Source: a virus
Length of the DNA: 46,180 nucleotides
Strand: one strand, 5' to 3'
IMG/VR virus record: IMGVR_UViG_3300031806_000001
Span: 1-46,180 of that record
The notes below the pieces were generated by a model, which had not been told where the DNA came from, searched no databases, and saw only the letters and a list, made by a program, of their open reading frames with translations. The position numbers and the translations under genes are program-made. How positions within the stretch are numbered: position 1 is the stretch's first letter; each line of letters starts with the position of its first letter. Of this stretch, positions 21,935-29,394 are shown one piece after another.

Positions 21935-22510
21935 CTACGCCCGTTCCTCGTTCGCGTCCCACGCGCCGTCAACCCGGTAACCGTCAACCATCCGCGTGAT
22001 GAGCACGTAGTCGCACAGGCGAACCGTTCCATCTGGTTCCTCTCGTGCTACCTTGCAGATCTGCGGGCACCCGCCGTCTCGGACTTCGGCGATGAGTTCC
22101 TCGTCCGACAGCGACCGGTGCTGACCGTAGTCCAACACCGTGTGGATGCCCCCGCCCAAGCAACCCTCGACCCAATGCAGTGCCCGCTGCCTGCTCGTCA
22201 CGCGAAAGGCCAGAGACTCCCAGACCGCGCGCGGCAGCCCGTCGTAGACCGTCGCCTCCTCAGCTATCGCGGAATCGACTCCCTGACAGCCCGGGCAGAC
22301 TGTCCGCTTGTCCTGGTTCCATCGGTACTTGCCGCCCTGGCACTCCTTGCACCCGCCACGCCCCCCACGTCGCCCCCGACCTGTCCCTCTGCATGCGGGG
22401 CACGGCTCCCGCGTTGCTACTGTGCCTTGCCCCCAGCAGTGCTTGCATGCGACCCGCCCCAGCACCAACTTGTCGCCTTCTCGCCGCGCTGCCGTCGCTT
22501 GTCCTTCCAT
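21935..22510 (-). CDS. DnaJ-type zinc-finger protein
   Basis: 191 aa. Four CxxC pairs at residues 22/25 (CKHCWGQG), 37/40 (CPACRGTG), 54/57 (CKECQGG) and 72/75 (CPGCQGV) reproduce the cysteine-rich domain of DnaJ with two zinc sites, but there is no J domain. The C-terminal 110 residues form an unrecognised domain (GLPRAVWESLAFRVTSRQRA, then SLSDEELIAEVRDGGCPQIC). ATG follows GGAGGCGAGGG. First gene of the clamp operon behind the operator-bearing promoter at 22572-22600. It may act as a chaperone-like or nucleic-acid-binding cofactor. Confidence 0.75.
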   Translation of the reverse strand: MEGQATAARREGDKLVLGRVACKHCWGQGTVATREPCPACRGTGRGRRGGRGGCKECQGGKYRWNQDKRTVCPGCQGVDSAIAEEATVYDGLPRAVWESLAFRVTSRQRALHWVEGCLGGGIHTVLDYGQHRSLSDEELIAEVRDGGCPQICKVAREEPDGTVRLCDYVLITRMVDGYRVDGAWDANEERA

Positions 22511-22571
22511 CCCTCGCCTCCTTCCCTTGTACCCGTTCTCCGGCCTTCTTGGCTGCCTTCTTGTTTATGGG

Positions 22572-22600
22572 AGTATACCGTTGGTATACCCCCGTGTCAA
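22572..22600 (-). promoter_or_regulatory. Clamp-operon promoter with perfect palindromic operator
   Basis: Minus strand TTGACA (22595-22600), 17-nt spacer, TATACT (22572-22577), a close match to consensus. GTATACC-GTT-GGTATAC (22573-22589) is a perfect 7+7 palindrome lying on the spacer and the -10. A protein bound there would block RNA polymerase. The same element controls the gene at 22645-23205. Confidence 0.85.
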
Positions 22601-22644
22601 TGAGTTGGCATCGGTGTTGCTTCGTCTATGGAACTTCTGGAAAC

Positions 22645-23205
22645 TCAGGAGACCATCTGTGGGGCTTGCGCCTCAGAATCCTGCCAGAGAAGCCATTGCG
22701 TTGGGCCCCTGCGCGGCTGTGTCTGCATCGGGCGCTCTGCCCAAGCTGGCCAACGCCTCTTGACGCTGAGCTTCCGGCGGAGTTGCGCCAGCAACTCCTC
22801 TACGGCGCCGGTATAGGTCTCGCTGAGGGGACTCTCGCCAGTCCTGTAGCTCGTGTGCTTGATCATCAGGCACTCGTACAGAGCCGCGGCGTCTTGGCGC
22901 AGAGGGTGTTCGAGGCTGAGCGCCGACAGGACCGCCAGCACTTCGCCGTCCGTCGCCGGGCGCAGATCCTCGCCAGCGGCGACCCGGTCGAGCAGGCAAC
23001 GTAGGTGGATCCGGTAGGCAAGTTCGGGCGCTTCCCTGAGGACGCGTGAGCGCTGGCAGACGGGGAACGCGTCCCAGATCGCCGCCGCATGGGACGGGTG
23101 CCGCTTCTGCGCGGCCGCGATCTCCTCCTCTGCGGCCTCAACATCAGCGAAGACGTCGCCGACGTAAGCCATCAGCTTCGAGAACCTTCCCATCAAGTCG
23201 TCCAT
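22645..23205 (-). CDS. Hypothetical helical protein under operator control
   Basis: 186 aa. ATG at 23203-23205 five bases after GGGAGG; the longer frame crosses the promoter and is rejected. Mostly helical: MDDLMGRFSKLMAYVGDVFA, a Glu/Ala-rich helix, then LAYRIHLRCLLDRVAAGEDL and VLAVLSALSLEHPLRQDAAA. No catalytic motif or zinc site. It has its own strong promoter carrying the same perfect operator as the clamp operon, so it belongs to the same regulon. Not recognised. Confidence 0.62.
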   Translation of the reverse strand: MDDLMGRFSKLMAYVGDVFADVEAAEEEIAAAQKRHPSHAAAIWDAFPVCQRSRVLREAPELAYRIHLRCLLDRVAAGEDLRPATDGEVLAVLSALSLEHPLRQDAAALYECLMIKHTSYRTGESPLSETYTGAVEELLAQLRRKLSVKRRWPAWAERPMQTQPRRGPTQWLLWQDSEAQAPQMVS

Positions 23206-23280
23206 CGCAGCCTCCCACTCGTCCACTTGGCACTTGGCGTCGTTCTTGTTCCGCCATGCTGCCTCTGAGCCCTTAAGAGG

Positions 23281-23309
23281 AGTATACCAAAGGTATACAG
23301 CAAGGTCAA
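23281..23309 (-). promoter_or_regulatory. Second operator-bearing promoter
   Basis: Minus strand TTGACC (23304-23309), 17-nt spacer, TATACT (23281-23286). GTATACC-AAA-GGTATAC (23282-23298) is a perfect palindrome, identical in half-sites and position to the clamp-operon operator and differing only in the three central bases. Confidence 0.83.
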
Positions 23310-23398
23310 GCACGGGGAGGCATCATCCAGTCTGCTTCGGTCGGACCGCGACCGAGAAAGTCGTTGGGTCTGCTAGGTGCGGGTGGGCTCTAACGGTG

Positions 23399-24091
23399 TC
23401 AGCGTTCGTTGCTGGCCGGCAGGGGAGGGCCAGGTAGGTCGGGGGTGCGCGCGGCCATGAAGTCCCGTAGCGCTTGCGGCCGCGCGTGGAGGTATACGCC
23501 TGTGGTCGCGATGCTCGAGTGGCCAAGCTGCTGCTGAACTGCGGGCAGTGGCACGCCGTCCTCGATCAGTTCCGTCGCGTGCGCGTGCCGGAGTTTGTGC
23601 GGCGTGAACATCGGCGCCCGGTCTGGAGCGACCTTACCGCGGCGCACCGCGCGCAAGGCCAGGCGCTTCACGAGCTGCTGCAGGTATCGCGGCGATACGG
23701 ACTCGCCCTTGAGCGTCGAGAAGAAGGTCTGCGCGCGCGGCCGGCGCCCGTCCCATGCCCGGAGCCAGGCGACCGTCGCCGGGTCAACCGTGACCGTTCG
23801 GTCACGGCCCCCCTTGCCGTTGCGCACTTCGATCTGGTTCAGGTCCCACAGAACGTCGCGCCGCCGGAGGTCGCAGATCTCCGAGACTCGCAGGCCGCCC
23901 CGGTGCATCAGCTCAAGGATGGCCCGGTTTCGGAGACCGGTCGGGCAGCGGGTGTTGGGCATGGTCTTCAGCGCCGCGCATTCCTCGCGAGACAGTATCA
24001 CGGGGAGGCCCCGGCGCCGCCTTCTCAGTGCCCGCTGCTCAGAGTTCGCTTTTGCAGGTTCCGGGCTCGACGGCTCGGCCGAAGCGGTCAT
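23399..24091 (-). CDS. Second tyrosine recombinase, catalytic domain only
   Basis: 230 aa. ATG at 24089-24091 has GAGGA seven bases upstream; a longer frame starting near 24148 has no site. After a 30-residue basic leader the XerC/D-type catalytic domain is complete: Arg68 (HRGGLRVSEI), Lys93 (NGKGGRDR), His165-x-x-Arg168 (HKLRHAHAT), His191 (LGHSSIATT) and Tyr200. The N-terminal core-binding domain of about 90 residues is missing, so DNA clamping would have to come from elsewhere, or the protein acts as a small invertase/resolvase-type enzyme. Its leader contains nested inverted repeats that may be its site. Confidence 0.87.
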   Translation of the reverse strand: MTASAEPSSPEPAKANSEQRALRRRRRGLPVILSREECAALKTMPNTRCPTGLRNRAILELMHRGGLRVSEICDLRRRDVLWDLNQIEVRNGKGGRDRTVTVDPATVAWLRAWDGRRPRAQTFFSTLKGESVSPRYLQQLVKRLALRAVRRGKVAPDRAPMFTPHKLRHAHATELIEDGVPLPAVQQQLGHSSIATTGVYLHARPQALRDFMAARTPDLPGPPLPASNER

Positions 24092-24144
24092 AACTTGTCC
24101 TCTGCAATGGCTTTGCGGGCCTTCACGAGCCCCGCGACGGGCTC

Positions 24145-24225
24145 GCATACAGTACGGCTTCCCTACCTAATGCGTAGCGTATCACGCTCGTTGCAGCCCG
24201 GCGGAAGCGAAAGCGTACTGTATGC
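24145..24225. other. Nested inverted repeats upstream of the second recombinase
   Basis: GCATACAGTACG at 24145-24156 is exactly inverted at 24214-24225. Nearly at the centre lies a smaller dyad AGCGT-ATC-ACGCT (24176-24188). This symmetric layout of arms around a core resembles a recombination site; in RNA it could also form a long-loop hairpin in the recombinase leader. Nothing else is visible in the 24092-24456 gap besides the two promoters. Confidence 0.6.
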
Positions 24226-24240
24226 ACACTTCCGATGCCC

Positions 24241-24268
24241 ATTCTAGCCCTCGACGCAACTGTGTCAA
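24241..24268 (-). promoter_or_regulatory. Promoter of the second recombinase
   Basis: Minus strand TTGACA (24263-24268), 16-nt spacer, TAGAAT (24241-24246). Predicted start near 24234, giving a leader of about 140 bases that contains the nested inverted repeats. Confidence 0.72.
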
Positions 24269-24389
24269 TGCATCCGTCAGAAGTCACGTGAGGCGCTGGA
24301 GTTGCGGCGGGACCAGAAGCGCGGGTCTGCGGTCTGCGTATCTATCCTGCGCGCCGGACGGGAGCAGTCTGCTCTACTGCAGTGCAGTG

Positions 24390-24419
24390 TAGACAGCCTG
24401 AGCGGTCACGTGGTAGAAT
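24390..24419 (+). promoter_or_regulatory. Promoter for the 24457 gene
   Basis: TAGACA (24390-24395), 18-nt spacer, TAGAAT (24414-24419), predicted start near 24427. This puts the ATG at 24418 before the transcript start and supports the TTG at 24457. A small dyad CTGCAGTGCAG overlaps the region just before the -35. Confidence 0.55.
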
Positions 24420-24456
24420 GAGCGCATATCCTAGGCGCATCAGGGGGAGACCGGTA

Positions 24457-25299
24457 TTGGCTCAACCACCCAAAGCGAACATGTCTCGGACTCCGTCTAG
24501 ACTCGCCAGCGAGCGAAGCGCGGCACGTGGCATCCCCGCCTTGGTTCTCCTAGGCGGGGTCATAGGGCTTGTGTGGTACACTGGCTATGCTTCGCGCCAC
24601 ATTCCGGGCGCGGACCATAACGCTCCGCAGAAGCTAGCTGTTCGCTCACCCGCCGGTGGGACATCAGTTCCTCCGCCTGTTCATTCGGTGGTTTGGGCCG
24701 ATTCCATCTGGCCCGTGGATGAGGGTCTATGCGAACCAGCGCGCGGCACTGGAGTCGGGAGAGTAGTTGGCAGGCAGGCCCAGCATACATGGCCTGTGGC
24801 TAGGCCGGACCTCGCCGAGGGCGCGCCATCGGCATCGGCACAAGTCACCGGGGAAGCAAGCCCGGACGCGCCCTTACCGGCAAGTCCTCCTGGTGCTCCA
24901 CCCACCGTCCAACAGACCGCGGCAACAACTGGCGCTGAGCGTGCGGACTCCCCCTCGACGACAGATGTGACTGCTCTGATCCGCCTCATCCTTGCGGCAA
25001 CGTTGGCGCATAGCACGGGCGAAGTCTGCACAGAGTGCTGGGGCACCGGTTTGACGACGTGCGGGAGTTGTCAGGGAACTGGCCATGCGAAGCCGGGCGG
25101 CGGAACAACTAGTACTCTCCTCACCGATCCGGGCCAGGAGTCCGGGCTGATCCTCTCACCAGGCGTTGCGGAGAACGGCTCGTACTACGGCGAGATCAGC
25201 CCAGCCACAGGACGGCCCAAGACGGTCTATGTCAGGGGGTACTACAGGAAGGACGGAACGTACGTCCGGAGCCACTATCGGAGCCGTCCAAGGCACTGA
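24457..25299 (+). CDS. Membrane-anchored protein with external DnaJ-like zinc knuckles
   Basis: 280 aa. Start TTG 24457-24459, seven bases after GGGGGAG; the earlier ATG at 24418 lies on the promoter. One membrane helix at about 25-44, then a long low-complexity Ala/Pro/Ser tether (50-185), then CTECWGTGLTTCGSCQGTG (Cys 191, 194, 202, 205), and a C-terminal RGYYRKDGTYVRSHYRSRP motif seen at the ends of many secreted bacterial proteins. The topology puts the zinc knuckles outside. A lone plus-strand gene with its own promoter between two minus-strand operons fits a lysogenic accessory gene. Function unknown. Confidence 0.65.
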   Translation: MAQPPKANMSRTPSRLASERSAARGIPALVLLGGVIGLVWYTGYASRHIPGADHNAPQKLAVRSPAGGTSVPPPVHSVVWADSIWPVDEGLCEPARGTGVGRVVGRQAQHTWPVARPDLAEGAPSASAQVTGEASPDAPLPASPPGAPPTVQQTAATTGAERADSPSTTDVTALIRLILAATLAHSTGEVCTECWGTGLTTCGSCQGTGHAKPGGGTTSTLLTDPGQESGLILSPGVAENGSYYGEISPATGRPKTVYVRGYYRKDGTYVRSHYRSRPRH

Positions 25300-25370
25300 G
25301 TCCCTGAGTTCCCGCGGAGCCATCGTTCGGGCTGGCGCATGGCCAGCGGCGTTCTGACTATCCACTCCGG

Positions 25371-27863
25371 CTAAATAAGGCCAACCGTCAGTTCAGGCGA
25401 CGCGGGTTGGTCGGAGTCGGCGGTGGCACTGTGCTCATCTGTGTTGCTCGTCTCGAGCCCTGCCGGCCAGGCGGCGGTCGCCACACGCACCACGAACCGA
25501 TACTCCTGCTCGTTCGTCAGTGGCCCGCTTGTCCAGTCGTAGCGCGTGGCCGAACTCGGCCCGCCCATGCTGAGCACGGCGTAGGGCGCCGCGTAGCTGA
25601 CGGTGCCGGTCCCGGCGTCCCAGTAGACGCGCGCCTCCTGTCCGGCCCCTGGGCCGTTCTCCTCGTCGTGCGGCTCGTAGAGCCAGTCAACGCAGATCCG
25701 CCCGTCCTCGACGGCCGTCGCGTCCACGAGCCGCGGGACCGCCGGACGCGCGACCAGGTTGCCACCAACCACGGCCAGGGCCAGCATCCGGGCGATGTTC
25801 GCGTCCTCGTTCCCGTCGCCGTCCACGGCCCGCACGGACCAGATGAACAGCCCCGTCTCGTTCGTGAAGGCCCGCTCGTAGTAGAGCGCAACCGACTCCT
25901 GGACCGGGGCGCTCGCGGGGTCGAGGGGCCCACTGCCCCCGTTACTCCGCACTCGATAGCTGACGACGTCCGCACTCGGCGAGGCACTCCAGGAGATCCG
26001 GAGCGTCTTGGTAGCGGGCGTCCAAGTGTAACTCAGGCTCGCCGGCGGTTCGGGCGCGCTCGAGACGATGGCGGTGCGGCCGACGCTCACGCCGATGTCC
26101 CCCTCCTCATCCACCGCATGCACCTGGTAGGTGTAGACGCCGTCCGGGAGGGGTCCGTCATCGTAGAGCTGGGTTGGCAGCGTCGTGATCAGCTCGTACG
26201 CGCCACCCCCGAGCTTCCGGTAGACGCGATACTCTACTGCGTCAGCGACCGCCGTCCATGCACAGCGGACGACGTCGCGGGGCGTGCGGAGCCACGCCAG
26301 CAATTCCGATTCGGTGAGGCCGGGCTCGGCGATGACCTGGAGGTACTGGCGGACTTCCAGGTCCGCGGTCAAGCGGCACACGCGGTCCGTCGTGTGATGA
26401 ACGATCCGACCATCGGCGACAACCCAGAAGGCCGTCCCCTCTGTCAGCAACGGGGCGCTCCATGTCAGCTCGCGCGACTCCGCGTCCGGGACGGCGATGC
26501 CATACGGGATGATGTGGAGGCCGACGGCAGCCGTGACTGCCTTCGCGACTGTCCCCCGGGCCTCATCGGCAGCCATCCCGTCGAGAACGCCCGACAGCGC
26601 GTGGGCCAAGGTCCCGCAGCCTAGCTCCTTGTAGCGCGCGTCATCCGAGACCTCCGTGAGCAGGATGGCGACCGTCCCCACATGGTCGGCCCGCCGCCAG
26701 GCATCGCTGACATCGCTGATGGCGAGCGCGATGGTGCCGACCGGCTCGGCGGAGTAGGTCGCTTGGTCGAGCACATCGTTGAGCGTCTCGAGCATCGTGC
26801 CGACGTGGTCGGTCCGCGTCCAGTGCTCCGTCTCGATTCCGGTGAGAGCGAGCGCGATGGTGCCCTGGCACTCGACCACCGTGTCGCTCTCGCCGGTGAG
26901 CGCAAGAGCCATCCCGCCGACCGCCTCCGCGACCCACTCCTTCTCGGCCGCGATCCCCGTCAAGACCAGCGCTGGCATGCCCAGGTCCAGGTGCAGGTAG
27001 TGCTGCCACGCTGATACGTTCCCAACGACGCGGGCAGACGTCCCGACCTGGTCGGCGTAGTGCAGCAGATCGGAGACGCCCCCGACTGCCTCGACCAGAC
27101 CGCCCCGCTGCAGCTCGTGGTAGTGCTGCTGCTCGGCAGCCCCAGTGAGGGCAAGGGCGAGCCCGCCGACCGTCTCGGCGACCCACTCCTTCTCAACGGC
27201 GATCCCCGTGAGTGCCGAGGCCATCGTCCCGACGTGGTCGTCGTACCTCTGCAGGTCAATCAAGCCACTCAGCGCCAGGACCAGCGTCGCCAGCGCCAGC
27301 TCGCAGTACCGCTGCATATCGGTCCGCCCAGTCACTGCCTTCGCAATCGTCCCGACGTTCTCCGTGGCCTGGTAGGTGACGGTGAGCTTGAGCTGGTCGA
27401 GGCGGACGGAGGCCCCCGCGGTGCTGGTGTAGACGAGCACACGGACGAGGTTGCCCGCGCTCCGGTAATCCCCTGGGGTCGAGGTGATGGACCGCGTCAG
27501 GTTGTACTCGCCAGCCGCACCGCCCGTGTGCGACTGCACGACCTCCCAGGAGGATGTGTTCCAGTTCCAGACCTGCGCGGTCGTACTCTCGCCGCCGGCG
27601 TCGTACATGTTCAGGAACACGTCGAGTTGCGTCAGCGGCTGGGCGGTGATCGGGATCTCGAAGATCAGGCCGCCGTACTGCCAGGGACCGGATGGCGGTG
27701 GGTAGTAGCTGCTGTGGGTGACGTAGGAGCCGTTGTCGGTGGAGGCATTCGTCAACTCGCTCGAGTTGAGCGCGGACTCCTTCCACCCGTCCACGCCGTT
27801 CGGCAGGGATGACTCGCGGCCCCGCCAACCGCTCCCATCGCTGGGGTACCGGTACTGGATCAC
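25371..27863 (-). CDS. Fibre-like tail protein with about 14 short repeats and FN3 domains
   Basis: 830 aa, GTG start at 27861-27863. Residues 1-165 look like a beta-sandwich (FEIPITAQPLTQLDVFLNMY, VRVLVYTSTAGASVRLDQLKLTVTY). Residues about 168-460 are some 14 tandem repeats of 20-22 aa with the pattern GT-x-ALALTG-x5-8-RY-x-DHV. Residues about 500-830 contain fibronectin-III-like domains (VEYRVYRKLGGGAYELITTL; LRISWSASPSADVVSYRVRS) and end as a beta domain. Last gene of the late operon, where host-contact proteins usually lie. Likely a receptor-binding or tail-tip decoration protein; repeat folding is unknown. Confidence 0.72.
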   Translation of the reverse strand: MIQYRYPSDGSGWRGRESSLPNGVDGWKESALNSSELTNASTDNGSYVTHSSYYPPPSGPWQYGGLIFEIPITAQPLTQLDVFLNMYDAGGESTTAQVWNWNTSSWEVVQSHTGGAAGEYNLTRSITSTPGDYRSAGNLVRVLVYTSTAGASVRLDQLKLTVTYQATENVGTIAKAVTGRTDMQRYCELALATLVLALSGLIDLQRYDDHVGTMASALTGIAVEKEWVAETVGGLALALTGAAEQQHYHELQRGGLVEAVGGVSDLLHYADQVGTSARVVGNVSAWQHYLHLDLGMPALVLTGIAAEKEWVAEAVGGMALALTGESDTVVECQGTIALALTGIETEHWTRTDHVGTMLETLNDVLDQATYSAEPVGTIALAISDVSDAWRRADHVGTVAILLTEVSDDARYKELGCGTLAHALSGVLDGMAADEARGTVAKAVTAAVGLHIIPYGIAVPDAESRELTWSAPLLTEGTAFWVVADGRIVHHTTDRVCRLTADLEVRQYLQVIAEPGLTESELLAWLRTPRDVVRCAWTAVADAVEYRVYRKLGGGAYELITTLPTQLYDDGPLPDGVYTYQVHAVDEEGDIGVSVGRTAIVSSAPEPPASLSYTWTPATKTLRISWSASPSADVVSYRVRSNGGSGPLDPASAPVQESVALYYERAFTNETGLFIWSVRAVDGDGNEDANIARMLALAVVGGNLVARPAVPRLVDATAVEDGRICVDWLYEPHDEENGPGAGQEARVYWDAGTGTVSYAAPYAVLSMGGPSSATRYDWTSGPLTNEQEYRFVVRVATAAWPAGLETSNTDEHSATADSDQPASPELTVGLI

Positions 27864-27890
27864 GTTCAGCTACCTGCCAGCTTGTGAGAG

Positions 27891-27927
27891 GGCGAGGGCG
27901 GTCCGCTGTGACAGACCGGCCCCCGCC
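27891..27927. terminator. Imperfect GC hairpin between tail genes
   Basis: GGCGAGGGCGGTC (27891-27903) can pair with GACCGGCCCCCGCC (27914-27927) with one bulge and one mismatch. No U-tract follows on the minus strand, so it may attenuate rather than terminate, or stabilise the RNA. Confidence 0.35.
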
Positions 27928-27969
27928 CCTATAGCAGCGTGGGAGGATGTGGCCCGACGCTGCGCTAGC

Positions 27970-28581
27970 TTACTCAGACAGCCCGAGGTACATGTTGACG
28001 TCCAGGCTCTCGCCGCTGGCGAGCGTCCGGCTCTGGCTGAGCGCGTTCGACTGGAGCAGCTTGCCAGCACTACCCGTGGCGACGTTACAGAGGAACGCCT
28101 TGGTGACCGGGCCGATGCTCCCGCCGGAGGCCGTGAACGTCACGGTCTTCGTCGTGACGCGCCAGTCGCCGCTCACCTGCGACAGCGTCATGTCCGTCGC
28201 GTCCGAGTTCACGGCCTTCCGCGAGTAGCCGTTCCCGGTCGGTTCGCCCGAAAGACTGGCGAGGGTATCCTCTTCCGCGAGGCTCGTCCGGTTGTCCAGG
28301 CCGATGTAGTAGGCCGCCGGGATGCTCTGCGTCTCGGGGAAGACGGCCTCCAGGACGAACTTCTCGCCCTCGTCGTGAAGCATGTTGTGGGCGACCTGCG
28401 CCCAGACGAGTCGTCCCCGAGCGTCGCGGTGGCGGATGGTCCACACCGAGTGGTAGGATGCCCGGCGCGGCAGGCCGAGCGCTGAGCGCGCTGCGCGCAG
28501 CAGACGGAGCTTCGCCGCGAGCACCCAGACCTGGAACGCCAGACAGACCTCCCAGTACGCCGACCTCAAAGTCGCTCGCAT
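27970..28581 (-). CDS. Tail-tip / baseplate-type structural protein
   Basis: 203 aa. A basic helical start (RATLRSAYWEVCLAFQVWVL, AAKLRLLRAARSALG) precedes a strand-rich domain with YYIGLDNRTSLAEEDTL, GNGYSRKAVN, WRVTTKTVTFTASGG and SLDVNMYLGLSE. This pattern (GNGYxRxxV then SGDWxVxxKTVTFTAxGG) is common in small proteins at the end of siphophage tail modules. Virion association is inferred. ATG at 28579-28581 behind GGAGG. Confidence 0.68.
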   Translation of the reverse strand: MRATLRSAYWEVCLAFQVWVLAAKLRLLRAARSALGLPRRASYHSVWTIRHRDARGRLVWAQVAHNMLHDEGEKFVLEAVFPETQSIPAAYYIGLDNRTSLAEEDTLASLSGEPTGNGYSRKAVNSDATDMTLSQVSGDWRVTTKTVTFTASGGSIGPVTKAFLCNVATGSAGKLLQSNALSQSRTLASGESLDVNMYLGLSE

Positions 28582-28601
28582 GGTGCACCTCCTCGTACAG
28601 T

Positions 28602-28664
28602 GAGAGGGCCGCGCTGAAGTCGCTGGCCTCCAGCGCGGCCCTCTCTCGTTGCGCCCGTCGGCGC
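28602..28664. repeat. Conserved late-operon hairpin element, copy A
   Basis: A perfect 15-bp stem (GAGAGGGCCGCGCTG at 28602-28616; inverse at 28631-28645) encloses the 14-nt loop AAGTCGCTGGCCTC, followed by a small hairpin GCGCC-CGTC-GGCGC. Copy B at 34381 has the same stem core, loop and trailing hairpin; copy C at 42164 shares the stem length and loop. The loop can alternatively fold CGCTGG-CCT-CCAGCG. Confidence 0.85.
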
Positions 28665-28686
28665 TCAGTTGTCCATCAGCCCCGGA

Positions 28687-29394
28687 TCAGTTCCAGGGCG
28701 TGTGTTTCGCTCCTGCCCAGGTCACTCGGCACTTCGAGCCAACTGGCCCCGAGACCCGCGTATAGACCCCCGTGGGGTCAGAGGGCGTTGCCTGCGCGAG
28801 CACCCACTGGCCGATGTTCGGATACCACAGAGTCATCATGTCAACCTCCCACCGTTTCATCAGATAACTCCAGCGCACGCGAACGTCCACGCCTGAAGGC
28901 GGTTGCCCGGCCGGGAACTTCCGGCAGATGTAGGCGAACAAGTACGGGGACAGTGCTGGCTTGGCCCACACGAGTGGTAGGTTAGCCTCGGCGACCATGG
29001 TGTCGAGCAAGGGAAGCCAACTGCCGGTCAGCGAACTGGCGAGGCCTGTGACTTCGACGCTCAGGAGCGAACCGGCCCAGAAGCCGTCGCCGACGGCATG
29101 TCGCCAGAGCCACACGAGAGGAAGGAGCGCCCGACCGGCCGTGATCAACTTCAGCCGCCATGGGCTCAAGCTCCGATAGCGCTCCCGCCATACTTCTGCC
29201 AACCCTCCGCCCCCCGCCGGGTACCATTCCGGATCGTAGAGGGGAACCGCAGCGACAGAGTTGCCCATCACTCGCAGGTAAGGCTCCTCGACCGCTGCGA
29301 CCGGCAAGCTCACCAGCCCGCGTTGGGGGATGTCGCGCAGACCGTACGGTATGTACCAGACGGGCGTCTGCAGCATGCCAGAGACCGGCGCCAT
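28687..29394 (-). CDS. Tail protein of unknown role
   Basis: 235 aa. ATG at 29392-29394 overlaps the previous stop (TAATG). Aromatic- and Pro-rich with alternating strands and helices (VWYIPYGLRDIPQRGLVSLP; VWLWRHAVGDGFWAGSLLSV; WVLAQATPSDPTGVYTRVSG). No enzyme motif. Lies in the distal tail block between the proteins at 27970 and 29394. Structural role is inferred from position; not recognised. Confidence 0.6.
   Translation of the reverse strand: MAPVSGMLQTPVWYIPYGLRDIPQRGLVSLPVAAVEEPYLRVMGNSVAAVPLYDPEWYPAGGGGLAEVWRERYRSLSPWRLKLITAGRALLPLVWLWRHAVGDGFWAGSLLSVEVTGLASSLTGSWLPLLDTMVAEANLPLVWAKPALSPYLFAYICRKFPAGQPPSGVDVRVRWSYLMKRWEVDMMTLWYPNIGQWVLAQATPSDPTGVYTRVSGPVGSKCRVTWAGAKHTPWN

Noticed and set aside
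23338-23354. CGGTCG...CGACCG hairpin as the terminator of the second recombinase gene
   Set aside because: Only a 6-bp stem and no U-tract; too weak to support.
25407-26624. 405-codon plus-strand ORF opposite the fibre-like gene
   Set aside because: Antisense shadow; the minus frame has FN3-like and repeat structure.
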